The notes beneath the pieces were generated by a model. That model saw only the letters and a program-made list of their open reading frames with translations, was not told where the DNA came from and made no database searches. From positions 31,744,001 to 31,808,000 of the forward strand of contig OX419760.1 in assembly GCA_948567375.1 (NCBI GenBank): DNA of 64,000 nucleotides, written 5' to 3'. The translations under genes were made by a program, and so were the position numbers. Shown in pieces: positions 1 to 11,195 of the stretch. The stretch is from Lunularia cruciata. Taxonomy: Eukaryota > Streptophyta > Marchantiopsida > Lunulariales > Lunulariaceae. How positions within the stretch are numbered: the stretch's first letter is position 1; each line of letters begins with the position of its first letter.

Positions 1-23
1 AACCCACGCTTCCGCGACGGGTG

Positions 24-54
24 CTTGTAATGTGCCGCTTCGGCACATTACAAG
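24..54. repeat. Perfect 14-bp hairpin, 3-nt loop
   Basis: The left arm CTTGTAATGTGCCG (24-37) is exactly complementary to the right arm at 41-54, with loop CTT. No T-tract or coding context suggests a function. It may be a fold-back transposon remnant or an RNA hairpin. It is one of four tight perfect hairpins of at least 14 bp in this window. Confidence 0.85.
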
Positions 55-1922
55 ATCTTTTAATCCTCCGTTTTGATGAACAGTTTAATTGTGGCCGAGA
101 TTCCCGAAGTTCTATCTTGGACGGAGGTCTAGGGACATGTTAGCTGCATGGGATTAACTACCGGTTGATTCCACATCACTCCAGCATACCCGAATCAAAG
201 TGGGGAAAGCACGAGCTCGACAGGAACACTCACACTTCCCACCATATCCATCAGAGTACGTTAAGATTTACATCCATTCTGGTGTAAATCAACTGGAAGT
301 AATTTTCCAAGAGACTTAGTGTTCTTCGTCAGCTCATGTCTTGCTCGACCATCTCAAATGCTTTTGACACACACTTGAAATCGTAATCCGACGATCTCTA
401 GCAGATTTAGTGCAAATTAGAACGCGCCAAGCCTCTCAGACTCGTCGGTGATTATATACCGCCTAACTGTATCCGTCAGTTAGTCCTGGAGGAGCCTCCG
501 TCCCATTCATTCTTCCTCTAATGAAGCTCAACAGTAAGATGGAACCAACTTAGAATTCTCGCATCTGGATTCCGTTTCACCCACGTGCCAACAATTATTG
601 ACGCGCATACAGTATACAAGGCTGTTCGTAATATTAATGTCGTACCTCTGCAGGTTTGACCCCAAGCAAGACGAAACTGATCTCCGCTCGGCTCGCCACA
701 ACTATTTTGACATCGTATGCTTTTCTGACGTACCTAACAAAGCTCTTGAATCAAAGTGGAAGAAGAACAAGAATGTGATGCAATTACCTGCTTAGGACTC
801 AACTGCCAATGATCGAAAATAAGTGTGCTACCAGAGTACAGTAGAGGAGTACAGTACAGCTAGCTTATCCTCGTAGATAGAAGTACTGCAGTTTGTAGTT
901 TTGATGTCGGCAGCTGATGTCGTCGTCTGTATTTTCTGAGTATGATGAGCACCGAAGATTCATTTTGAAATCCGATCATGCAAACTTGTGGTCGTTAACG
1001 TCAGGGTCTTCATTTTCAAACGAGGGCAGCAAAAGGTAACTGAATTGTTGGATTAAGACACCAGCCCGGGAGAAGAGGACAACTTAATTGACTCTTCACT
1101 ATCTCATGGAGATCATGTCCAAAGTGCCCAAAATCATGGGAAATGTCGCTTGCAAGCTTGCTTGTCCTCTCCTCTCCGACTGCTAGGCTTTTGAACAGTT
1201 AAATATGCCACGCTGCTGCAGCCATGCTTGTGTTCTCTGTTCACTTTTAACTGCTGACGATCCGCTACGTTCCTGCAGAGTCACTGGAGCATCATCTGCA
1301 TGAAAGAACGGAGCTCCACTGGAGTTCGAGCCTTAAAAGAGCTGTCAGCATACCAGAACTTTCTATTGCAGGTACACTACTCAATACTTCGTTTTATTGC
1401 GCACAGCAGATATAGAAACCTCAACTTAGACACTTTGCTGTCGTTTAAATTTAGCAAACCTTTTCCAACTTCTCCTCCTACATAAAGATGCTGACGACCA
1501 TCAATGAGTACTACCCCTTATCTATACAAAGAGAGAAGCATTAACGTTAACCACCATTCAAAACTTCGCAGGTCTCCTTTGCCATCGCTCTCCACGTACA
1601 CACTCTTCTGAACCCGGAACATTGCAGCGCTAGATTGGGCTGTAGGTTGAACGGTGAACGAACAAAGGCTGTACTTTGAATAATGTTTTTCACCCTACAG
1701 GATATCGAAGGGAACTCTGAGTGTTGACCGTTCATTGATTGGCGTGAAATCCCCAGCGGAGGAAGGCGTTTCGATTTCTCTTTTGAGAAAATACAACTCA
1801 ATCTCGTTTGGGATAGGGACTTGTGTCTACTGCTCTTAGCTCGAACGTGCAGACGGCTATAAGCTGAGTTCTGAATTACGAGTTGCGGTAGACTTTCCCC
1901 ACACGGTTGCGGAAAATCAATC

Positions 1923-2222
1923 ATGAGGTCGTGTTTTGCCTTTCCTGGTCATCCGAATGTGGCGAAGAAAAGAGGTGTGAATGTGGGCAGCCGCATTCTG
2001 AATTTTAGTGTGGTCCGGAATTGGATGAGGAGGCTAGGGAGACATAGGACTCACAAACGGCATGCTGTCACCAGCGGCAACCGTTCAAGCTCATTGAGGT
2101 CCACGACCGGATCTCGAAATGGTGCTGCTGAGTCGACTCCATCTACTCTGTATCTGGATCCACCATCCTCGCAACGAAGAAGCTCGTCCGCTTCAGGCTC
2201 TGTTCAAAATGCGGTAGTTTAG
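1923..2222 (+). CDS. Small Ser/Arg-rich open frame, hypothetical
   Basis: An ATG-started frame of 99 codons, rich in Ser and Arg in its second half (many SS, RS and SR pairs) and ending QNAVV. The frame is open upstream only to a stop at 1872-1874. I recognise no family, signal peptide or membrane segment. It could be the last exon of an unrecognised gene, or chance. Basic Ser/Arg tails are common in random GC-moderate sequence, so this is a weak call. Confidence 0.15.
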   Translation: MRSCFAFPGHPNVAKKRGVNVGSRILNFSVVRNWMRRLGRHRTHKRHAVTSGNRSSSLRSTTGSRNGAAESTPSTLYLDPPSSQRRSSSASGSVQNAVV

Positions 2223-4084
2223 AAACTAAAGTAGATAGAATTTACCGGATCGAGTACTTCCAGTGCTCAATCAAATATGTACAGAAATCTCTTGTATTGT
2301 AAGTGAGTCGCTCTTGCTTGTTTGATCATCCCTCTTATGCAAGACTTCTGTATGTGGTGCGCCAAGTCTATCCAGTGACCTTTCGGGTATTCACTTTCAA
2401 GGAAGGGGTCTCAAAGGATTTGTCTTCACTTGTCCACTTCAAGGCTGTTCTTCAATCCTCTCCCATTTTGCAAACGTACCTATACAGTGCCGACGAAAAT
2501 GTGTTCTTTATGAAGTATGCACTCCTGTTTTCTCTTTCTTCGGCTGCCTCTGGGAGGAGGTGCTTGGCCAAGAGTCGGAGCGGGGATAAGACACTGGGCA
2601 CTAATGATGCCAGTTATTATTACTCTACGTAGTTGCATCTGAGTGGTGCATCACTTCGAATTTTCCAGGTGGTGAAGGTATCGCGGTGAATGCTCGGACG
2701 ATGACACCATCTTATGTCGAAAAATCTTTAAACTTACATTCTTAGCTCTCTTTTGCCTCGATCACTCTATCCGCCGCTGAGTCCCGCTTCATGTACAGGC
2801 AGGAGAATGTAACGTCAACGTATCAACGCCGGGATCTCCTTGGTTAGGAAAGAATACAGAGGAGAAGGCGTAGAATGCCAATCTCCTCAACCAAACTGTA
2901 AGAACTGTCGCCAGAAATTAGGAACGCTTTGGAGAATTTCACAGGTACGGCTTCTTACCACATGTACCGAAATGCTGACCTCAATATCATGGCATGATAG
3001 AAAGGATGCTTTTTCTCCGGAAACCAAATTTGCATAATTCACCTAGCTATATTCGTGTGGTAGGTTGAGTCATGATAATGCAGAATATATTGTGCCACTA
3101 AAAGACTATTTGCCTGTTTGAAGTCAGCAACTGATCCCAATACTGTCATCAGTTTTTTCCCCGTGTACTTCACACGAGTGACTAGAGCAGACGGCAACGC
3201 AACTTCCAGTGTTGGTGGATCCAATGTCAGCTGGGAAAAGATTGTCGTGGCTTTGTGCGCAAGCCAAGAACAAGCGCTCCAACAAAAGCAAATCTTCCAA
3301 GATTACTACGGAAGGATAGATTGTAGAGCCGGAAATCTATTCATAATAGTTGCAACCAACGCTAACCTCTATCTTTAAGCTTTCGTGTTCCTCTAAGGAA
3401 CTATTTTGTTTGGGATCTCCTATTCTTGAATAGAATGTACATTATCTCACTGAGCTCTTTGATAGTAACGTTCAGAATGCATCTGGGTAGATGTCCCTAC
3501 CCTCAAGCTCAGATAATCGTCGTCTTAATATGTGACTTCAGATTTCTCACGACTTTAGCACTTGATTCGACTGTTGGCAAAAGGTATATCTTACAACCGC
3601 TGATTGGTCAAAGAGAACCAGATAGTGCGCCAGGGTTATGCTCTCTAGTACTTTCGTGAATAAAGTTAGAACTATACAAATAAGTGTTATTGCATAATAG
3701 CTATTTTGCATTTTACGAATTAAAAAGAATTTTTCTCAAATTCTATTTTACTCATGTTTTGGAATAACCCATTCATTACTCCCCAGTATTCTGAACAGCC
3801 TTTAACTAGTTTATTTAATTTAATAAACAGTTTTGATTCTTTATTAGATAGAATGGCTAACCCAAAATTTTTAAATAATAGGTATCAACTTATAACTATT
3901 CTCTATATAGGATAATATTCCAAAACTTATGGTTTGTTGCTAGTATTATTCTTTGTAAGTATCTACCTTCATGTTTGTTAGAAATAGCTTTCAAGTAAAG
4001 AATAATTTACTGATTCTTTTATCAATCAATTATGCATATATGGTAAACATAACCTTGATAGCCAAATCAGATATATATATAAAG

Positions 4085-4205
4085 AGAGAAGGAAGACCAC
4101 GTAGAAAAAATGAAGGAGTAGAAGACCCCATCAAGCCCTACAAGGGAGAGATGAAAAAGGTAAAATGGGGCTAAGCCCCAATAGAGTCTGTATGAGAAAT
4201 CTGCT
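4085..4205 (-). repeat. 3' tail of the non-LTR family, copy A
   Basis: This conserved tail follows the stop codon. On the coding strand: palindrome TGGGGCTTAGCCCCA, then a T-rich stretch, CTTGTAGGGCTTGATGGGG, a TCTTC block and TTTCTACGTGGTC. The same string, more or less decayed, is found at eight other places in the window. Its conservation in very short copies fits 3'-primed integration with 5' truncation. Confidence 0.8.
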
Positions 4206-4975
4206 CCACTACACCTAAGATATCTGAGCTATGCAAGTCGTGTAGTCTACAAACAACTAGAGCATCTAAAGAAACATCACCTAGTGTGATTACTCTCCTA
4301 TGGATTGCACCAACCATTGCACTCTGTAGAGCAATGGATACATGTTGTCTAAAATATGCTACAAAGTATGAGACTGAGAGTGGCACCCCCCATGCCTAAC
4401 ATGACAAGCTCTAGCGCACTCCCTAACAAATGTGTCAAACGCCACGTCCATTGCTCCATATAACTCCAAGACTAGAGGAACAAAGAGTTGACATCACTAC
4501 ATACCCCTATACTTGGAGACCTTGCGACTTATTGCTGTGCTTGCCACCCATCCAGGGGGATGGGTAATCACTCCCTCCAAAACTATATCTCACGTAGGGT
4601 TTGTAACCACAACATTTGCTATTGTCACCTTATCATCTCGGACCAAGTATAAGTTTACCTAGACACGTGTCATCTCCCTCCAAGCTAAATATCCACTCTC
4701 TCATGTCATAGTAAACACTATGTCCCTAATAGCATCATGGGTAGCTATCCTCTGTCCTCCAAAAGGACACTATGTCATTTGGACCGCTACTGCATCTAGT
4801 GTAGAACCACACTCAAAAGTGAGTAATGAACATGCAGATGGATGGACCAAACCTAAGCAAAACCTCATCAGTCTAGAGGAAGTAGCTAGTGCAAGTCGGA
4901 ATGCCCTAATGCACAATCAAGCTAGGATCCAAGAGCTTGCACCCTTGTTAGAGCAAGAGCAAAGATGTGCTCTAG
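4171..4975 (-). pseudogene. Copy A CCHC and restriction-like endonuclease, C-terminal part
   Basis: Reading minus, this stretch aligns with the better preserved copies at 8480-8850 (plus) and 42464-42012 (minus). Together they show a CxC...H...C zinc motif, then a THDAIRD block, then MADLYLVRDD followed by VVVTD, and later RKVSKY. That order (zinc motif, HD-containing block, an acidic residue before a beta-strand, a second Asp, then K-x2-KY) is what the PD-(D/E)XK endonuclease of R2-type elements looks like. Copy A has several stops, for example where KYRGM is followed at once by a stop. The frame ends in SIGA and a TAG stop inside a palindrome (4166-4180). Confidence 0.65.
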
Positions 4976-5252
4976 TAGCCTGAGGAATGGATGAGTCAAT
5001 TAAGAGAGAATGTAGCATATGCTCACACCGTCGCTCCATCAAGGATGACTATAAACCTCTAGTCCAATATGACGATAGTGAAGCAAACAATGGAAAGTCC
5101 TCTTGTGCCCGTGGGAGTAGACTATCTCTCGTCTATTGCAAAAACATATGGAGAGAAAAGGATCCCCCTCCACCTCTATCACATAAGTCTCCAAAATTGG
5201 CCTATCAAGAACCACAAAATGAGAGGAAAGTAGGGGTGCCAAGAGATCCCAA

Positions 5253-6261
5253 CTACCCAAAACATGCTATAGGTGCAGTCTCTTCCATAGATAGCAAGCC
5301 AACCCCTCCACACAAGATTTGTAGAGCCATTTTTCTACTTGCCAAATCCCTTGTCACACACTCAAATGTCCTTGGTCCAATAATATCACTAAAGACTCCC
5401 ATAATCCTCCTATCAAAGGCTCTTAGACGTGATAGGAAGGACGAGGAGGGATGAACTATACAAATGAGGTGGGATGGTTGACAAACAATACTAGAGGAGA
5501 GTATACCAAATGCCACCTGCAGATCTCCTAGTAATGTAAGGTCATTCACATGGAGAACATCCTCTACAATGGCAACATCTAAGAAGCGTGTGACAAAATC
5601 CTCAGATCCTACTAACACTCCAAGAATACATAGTCCATCTGTAGATGTGATACAACCCTCTAGAAGCTCAAGGTGGGGAGGAATACCTAAAGGGGACCAT
5701 GCTCTACACTTTGACGCCTTTACTCTCAAGCCTACTAGATGTAGCTCAATAGTCAAGTGGTCAAAGGCCTACCTGATCTATCGGGCCCACAATGTGTGTA
5801 TTATTTGCCAAGGAGGGAAATACACAACCTGGCATCGCCAAAGTAGTAGATAGGAGAGCTCTAAAGTGAGCTATGGCAAATAAGGGTCCACCTAAAGGAT
5901 CTCCTTGACATGTATCCACAACTGACTCCAAGATGGTAACTCCCTCTTGTGAACCACTGTGCTGGTAGTAAAGGGAAGCATCAGAGCCATAAAAAGACCA
6001 CACAAAAGGAATAAGACTCGCCAAGGATCCACCAGCCTCCCTAAGCTCTCTAAAGATAGATGCACATGAGACACTATTAAAAGCATTCTCAACATCCACT
6101 TGTAGGATGACCCACTCCGGATGGATATCTAGGAGTACCCTAATGCCTAGCGATATAGCCTCCCATCCTCTAGGTATAGCTACTCCAAATTGATGTGAAC
6201 TAAGGTGTTGTTTAAAGTAAGAATGATGTTGAAGGACAATGGTACAATTGACCAAATGCAA
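5253..6261 (-). pseudogene. Copy A reverse transcriptase, catalytic site destroyed
   Basis: Two adjoining minus-strand frames (6261-5761 and 5756-5253) give non-LTR reverse transcriptase motifs: ILQVDVENAFNSVS (the block with the first catalytic Asp), then TCQGDPLGGPLFAIAHF, then FPSLANNTHIVGP. The last block should carry the two catalytic aspartates (ADDT), but both read Asn. Asp-to-Asn here is a GAT/GAC to AAT/AAC change, a transition. The thumb-like continuation runs to about 5253 with one frame break at 5757-5760. The same motifs recur in the element at 26.2-26.7 kb, which supports family membership. Confidence 0.8.
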
Positions 6262-6800
6262 AAAGATCTCTCCATACCAATCAGTCTAATGCACCTGTGT
6301 CTTTCTCCATCACAAGAAGTCGACTAACACCTAACACCCAACTAACAAACATAGGAATGTCTCCTCTCATTACTATTATAGCCACCTAAAACAACTCGGT
6401 AAAACCACTAGAAGGATCATCTGCTTGAAAGTAATCTCTAAGGTGCTCATAAACCATCCTTAACAAGCCTCTTGAGGAGAGGCAAGAAGTAATGCACAAT
6501 GCTTGTGCAAAAAGTGACCTATCAAGACATAAAGGCTGCTCAGGCTAATCTAAGACCTCTGGTGGTAATCACTCTACTACTATAGGATGTAGTGAGCATA
6601 GAGAAGAGATAGTCTCATCAGTAGGACTCGCCATAGACAAAGGGTGTAGCGCTTCATGCTGCTCTACTAAACTATCCTGCCTAACCCAATGTCCTACATC
6701 ATTGTAATTGAGTGGACTTTGTGGTATCCTATGGTGAAACTTGTCTCCTAAAATGTGTAGCCCTAACATACTCCTCTTGATGGGCCGCCCAATCCCCTAC

Positions 6801-7311
6801 TCAAAATCGATTAAATCTAGCAGTCACCTCTCTATGCCCCGCACGTCCCACTCTAGCATAACAAAGATACCATTGAGGGAATAAGAGGAATAAGAACCAT
6901 GCTAACTCATCCAAGGGATCACATGCCAAATGATCAAGTGGTAGGTGAAAAACCTGTCTAGTCTCATCATGGAGTGTGTGGGGTAGTCTATGGAATAGAT
7001 GTGGACATAGAAAACTAGTCCCAAATAACTCCAAAATGCAACCCGCTCGAGAAGCTAACCACTCCCATGACTCGATCGGTATCCTTGGAACAATCAACGA
7101 TGGAATAGAAGAAGCGTGCATAATCCAGAGTGTCACTGCCATTGAAGTGGTTTCTCTCCTCACATGGGCATCCCAAGTGGTCCAATCATAGTCCTTGTGC
7201 ATCCTTCTCACATGGGTCCTTACCCCTTGCAAGGTAATGTGTTGGTGACACACCGGGCATGGTGTATCCCGAGCCGCTCTAAGCGGCCCCACATGAAGGT
7301 GTAGCCATGGC
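6801..7311 (-). pseudogene. Copy A N-terminal region with C2H2 zinc finger
   Basis: Minus-strand frame containing CPVCHQH followed by HVRRMH, that is C-x2-C, a hydrophobic spacer, then H-x4-H. This is a C2H2 finger of the kind R2-like elements use to bind target DNA. The frame is open for about 160 codons but has no ATG in phase; a stop lies just upstream near 7311, while an ATG at about 7308 is in another frame, so the true start has been lost to a frameshift. The downstream part has several W and H residues and no other motif I recognise. Confidence 0.65.
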
Positions 7312-7800
7312 TAGCACAAGAATAACTATAGTAACACATGATGCTCCTCTCCATATCTCCCCATACTTGAAAAACCACAACCCCTCACATCCCAACTCAC
7401 ATAAGGAAATACAATCTCTCCAAACCCTAACAACTATAAACTCTCCTAACTTTCAATTTCCATCTCCAAAACTTTCAAACTAAATTCCCATGGAACTTAA
7501 TAATGAAAACCAAGAGATTAGAAATGAAAATTCCAGATCCATCACTCTCAATGTGTAATGATCACGCTAAACCGTAAAAAACCCTAAAAATCCTTATAAC
7601 TTTCTACTCAATTCTGCATAGTCTTCAATCTAGGTACAAATGGAACGAAAATCAAAAAACGAACAGAATCAACTATTCCTCTTGAGTGCTATGTGCAAGA
7701 GAGCACTCAGAAAGTATAGATCTTTCCTCTAACATCTCTCCCTCTCCTCTCCTGTCTCCACACTCTCCCGAACGCGCCCCCTCCTCCCCGGATTATAAAG

Positions 7801-8429
7801 TAATCAAAGGCTTTTAATTTTCAATAAAATAAAATAAAATTCAATGATGGTTTATCTTCAAATGAGTACAAAACATATACTGGCAGAATTTAACTAGCAC
7901 TTATAATCATATATTTTCAAAATCCTTATTTGTTAGTTGAGGCTTGTAAAAATTTCCATATCCTTCTTCCAAAAATGCTCATAATTGAACTGAGGAGAAG
8001 TGCATAAAATTTAAGTAAGTAAAGTAGAAATTAGAAAGTAGAAAGTAGAGTAAAATCGTAGACAATAGAAAGTAGAAAGTAGAAGCAAATCATCTTTTAG
8101 AAATGTTTGCCAAGTCCATTAAATTCAGTTTCTAGTTTCAGTTTACTTTAATGTAAATTTTAGCCATCAGCCTTCTATTTTAAAAATAAAATGATAAGTT
8201 ATTTAAAACGAGAAAAAGACTAATGATATAAAGGAAGATGATGAATCTTAGAAGCATCACTCTTGTTGTGTGAGAATGCCACAAGAACCAGCTGAGAGAC
8301 AAAATGACTTACTATCCCTTTCAAGACGGATAAGATGATTGGATAAGACAATTCATCCCTAGAAACATAATGATCTGCCTGTTCAGATGAATTGTTCAAA
8401 ATCCACAACTAAGAAAGACAATATCCTAC
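7801..8429. other. AT-rich spacer
   Basis: Nothing recognisable apart from a run of near-identical short units around AAAGTAGAAAGTAGA at 8020-8085, a small degenerate satellite-like patch. Confidence 0.5.
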
Positions 8430-9375
8430 AATTTCCCCCTACTTGGTGCCACCTAACTTAGCTAAGGTTTTGCCTAGGTTTGGTCCACCCATCTGCATCT
8501 TCATTACTCACTTGTGAGTGCGGTTCTACACTAGATGTAGCAGCGGTCCACATGACACAATGTCCTTTTGGAGGTCAGAGGATAGCTACCCATGATGCTA
8601 TTAGGGACATAGTGTTTTCCATGGCACTAAAGAGTGGATACTTGGTTTGGAAGGAGAGTTCGTATGCTTTGCAGACAACACGCGTCATGGCAGACTTATA
8701 CTTGGTATGAGATGATCAGGTAACAGTAACGGATGTCGTGGTTATGGACCATACACGGAATACAGTTTCGGAGGGAGTGATTACCCATCCCCTTGGATGG
8801 GCAGCGAGTGCAGCAGCAGGTCGCAAGGTCTCCAAGTATAGGGGCATGCAACAAATATCCATTCGCTGCAAGACCCATCAGGCAGCCGTACAAGGGACAT
8901 ACAAAAAAGGTAAAATGGGGCTAAGCTCCAATAGAGTCTATATGAGAAATCTGCCCAACCTCACCTAAGATATCCGAGCTATGCAAGTATATGGAGTGAT
9001 GGACACAACATTTGACACATTTGTCAGGGAGTGCGCGAGAGCTTATCATGTTAGGCGCCAGGGGTACCACTCTCACTCTCATACTTTGTAGCATATTTTA
9101 GACAGCGTGTGTCCATTGCTCTATAGAGGGCAGTGGTTGGTGCAATCCATAGGAGAGCAATCACATTAGGTGATGTTTCTTTGGATGCTCCGGTTGTGTG
9201 TAGACCGTACAACTTGCATAGCTTGGATATCTTAGGTGCGGTTGTGCAGATTTCTCATATAGACTCTATTGGGGCTTAGCCCCATTTTACCTTTTTTGTC
9301 TCTCCCTTGTACGCCGCCTGATGGGGTCTTCCCATCCTTCGCATTTTCTAAGTGGTCTCCTTCTTCTCTTCTACT
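8430..9375 (+). mobile_element. Non-LTR element, 5'-truncated copy B (endonuclease end)
   Basis: A plus-strand copy that begins just before the zinc motif. CECGSTLD...H...C is followed by ATHDAIRD, MADLYLV, a VVV strand and RKVSKYRGM, up to about 8847. The matching 3' portion resumes at 8988 with the equivalent of the LYG-DTTF segment and runs to the stop in the palindrome 9270-9284, then through the family tail to about 9375. Between the two halves lies an oppositely oriented tail fragment (8848-8987), which replaces roughly 33 bp present in copy G. A stop at 8710 and frame breaks make it a pseudogene. Confidence 0.8.
8848..8987 (-). mobile_element. Inverted tail fragment nested inside copy B
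   Basis: The reverse complement of 8870-8987 matches 9213-9330 closely over 118 bp, including the palindrome (here with one changed base, 8916-8930). It is therefore a second, minus-oriented copy of the family 3' tail embedded in the endonuclease region of copy B. A nested 5'-truncated insertion is the simplest explanation. Twin-priming would be expected to invert the 5' part of a copy rather than its 3' end. Confidence 0.8.
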
Positions 9376-9524
9376 TAGCTGAAAAGCGAAATGATATAAA
9401 TAACAACCTTTCAGGACAAACAAGATGATCAGGTAAACAAGTTGCTTCTTAAAAGTCAAAATGGTCCGCCTACTCCTGACGAATTGGCAATATCCACATC
9501 TATGAAAGACAATCTCCTGTATTG

Positions 9525-9568
9525 TCTTCCCGTCTATCTATTGTCATGAACATAGATAGATGGGAAGA
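9525..9568. repeat. 17-bp inverted repeat, 10-nt loop
   Basis: Arm TCTTCCCGTCTATCTAT (9525-9541) pairs with 9552-9568 with one G/T-type mismatch. It lies directly downstream of the copy B tail. Confidence 0.75.
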
Positions 9569-9591
9569 TAGATGTACCTTTGCCACCTTAT

Positions 9592-9830
9592 CGTACTAGC
9601 CGGCTCCGAGAACCTGATACCCCAATGCAAGAGGAACGCCAAATTTCTTTCCAAAAGACTTCCATCATTCGCATCCCTCTGCTTCCAATCCAAAGCTTGC
9701 GACTCGAAGCCGGCTAGTACGGCTGTGAGAATTTGGTCCTCCTGTGCGAGAAGAAGGCCAAATTTCTTTTCCAACAGATTTACTTGATTCGCATGCCCCT
9801 GCTACTAATCCAATGCCTCGTAATCATCAG
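9592..9830. repeat. 14-bp terminal inverted repeats and a tandem duplication
   Basis: CGTACTAGCCGGCT at 9592-9605 is exactly inverted at 9708-9721, enclosing a 130-bp unit. In addition, about 9600-9705 and about 9713-9825 share an ordered set of blocks (GAGAA, CCAAATTTCTTT, ATTCGCAT, CCCCTGCT-like, CCAAT), so a ~110-bp segment is tandemly duplicated. It could be a miniature inverted-repeat element with a diverged neighbour. I could not define a target duplication. Confidence 0.6.
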
Positions 9831-10642
9831 GTTTCACAACATTTGTCTTCGCTTTAGTGCATTAAAGCATTTCCTCAAGAATTTATCATCATGTCTTTTA
9901 CAACATGGATTGCCATAGTCTAGACTCTAGAGCCAGCTTCTGAACAAAGCAAAAGGGTTACACCAGTAGTTAGTATTAAAGGTTAATGAGATCACAACTG
10001 ACTTCTGCAAGGATTCTGTCACCATTGTTCATGTGGGAGTAAGAAATTGTACAGGTATAGTGGATGGAATGGATAGAGGGAATAGCATTCTTGCATCGAT
10101 CTTCACGTGTATTATTAGACTCAAGAACATTATTAGTAACACGTAAAATATAGAACGAAGCCAATGGGTGATCATGATCCAGCGGACGGCTGTTGTGAAG
10201 GTTCGATTGCAGAAATTTGAATACACCCGTTCTGGTTGTCGTGTGGAGAATATAGTCTCTCTTTGACTTGAGAGAGGTCACAGCTGCTGATGTTGTTCGT
10301 CATCGAGCAACAATCTGCTAATCAAGTCCGCTACAAAGCGCTGGACAACAAACACTTGCGTTAGCTTTGCCATTCCCGTCCATGTCCTGGGAGTTTACCC
10401 AGACTCATGAAGAGTAGTTAGTTTTCAACCTTTGAAGCAAGCATCTCCGCTCCGTCCAACTCGATGAAATTGAAACCGACCTATCTATTTATATGCTTGA
10501 CGGGTCCCAGGGTGGAATCATCAATCAGTCCACAGCTTTTGCTAAACTGAACTGTGAATTGCTTTCATTCTTGCAACCAACCAAACTTCCATTCTGGTCA
10601 CTTGGATGTTCGTTTGAGGTGAAACTCCAAGGATCAGAGAAA
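9831..10642. other. Unassigned spacer
   Basis: No domain-bearing frame and no repeat that I can link to other parts of the window. Confidence 0.4.
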
Positions 10643-10712
10643 AGGCGACCCGCACAGAAAACAAGAAAGATGGGAAGACACCCCGTCAAGCTCTCCAAAG
10701 AGGAACAAGCTA
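10643..10712 (-). mobile_element. Decayed 3' tail of the non-LTR family
   Basis: GGCGACCCGCACAGAAAACA, then AAGATGGGAAGACACC and CGTCAAGC follow the order and spacing of the tail at 41775-41840 with scattered substitutions. The open frame across this stretch (10493-10813) is therefore most likely spurious. Confidence 0.6.
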
Positions 10713-10944
10713 ATACTTGCAATTGTTTAGGACAATGCGTGTCAAACAACAGTGTTTTATGCATGGTTCGTTTTGCTGCGAATCTTCAGGACTGCAGTAA
10801 TTCATCCACATGAGCAGTATAGACAAGTATTACCGCGAAAAACATGCATCAGCCCATTCCAAAGGAAAGGCGAAATGAACCGGTGAGGTGCGTCAGATTT
10901 TTGGCATTGTTCTGTACGTTAAAGTCTAGCTCTTTTTAAAAAGA

Positions 10945-11195
10945 GCACTGGCTAATCCATAGGAGAACAATCATACTAGTCGATGCTTTTTTGGAGGCTC
11001 TCGTATGCTCTAGTAGTTTATAGACTTTACCATTTGCTTACAAGTGCAATAGTGCAAGTGTCTCGTATTGATAGTATTGGAACTTAGCCCCATTTTACTT
11101 CTTTTGTCTCATCCTTGTCTTTGATAGGTATTCCTATCTTTTGTGATTTTTACGCGATTGCCTTTTTCTTCTCGCTCTTTCTATCTTTAGATGGT
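10945..11195 (+). mobile_element. Non-LTR element, strongly 5'-truncated copy C
   Basis: It contains the last about 150 bp of the coding part (matching 9145-9270: ATCCATAGGAGA...CAATCA, then the ASTAGTTT-like block) and the tail (CTTAGCCCCATTTTAC, CTTTTGTCTC, CCTTGT). One arm of the stop-codon palindrome has lost two G's to A. Confidence 0.75.

Larger units (their letters stand above)
1..4080. other. Unassigned region, no convincing gene
   Basis: I find no recognisable protein domain here. Short open frames occur on both strands, several without an ATG. Base composition is more balanced to about 3.6 kb and then turns AT-rich up to the non-LTR element that starts at 4085. The left part could be non-coding or untranslated parts of a gene running off the window, but I see no splice-supported coding chain. 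A perfect hairpin lies at 24-54 and a small Ser/Arg-rich frame at 1923-2222. Confidence 0.5.
4085..7793 (-). mobile_element. Non-LTR retrotransposon with C2H2 finger, RT and restriction-like endonuclease (copy A)
   Basis: A near-full-length, mutated element read on the minus strand. In order it has an N-terminal C2H2 finger (near 7270-7195), reverse transcriptase blocks (6261-5253), a CCHC-like zinc motif and an endonuclease-like block (about 4970-4470), then a C-terminal tail ending in the residues DSIGA at 4171. Domain order and the C-terminal nuclease fit the R2/NeSL/Utopia type of non-LTR element rather than the L1 type, which has an N-terminal APE nuclease. The exact clade is not assigned. 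The heptamer TATAAAG lies directly outside both proposed ends (4078-4084 and 7794-7800), a possible target-site duplication. Many stops and frameshifts show it is dead. Confidence 0.8.

Noticed and set aside
10493-10813. 106-codon hypothetical protein
   Set aside because: Part of it is a decayed tail of the non-LTR family and it has no recognisable domain.
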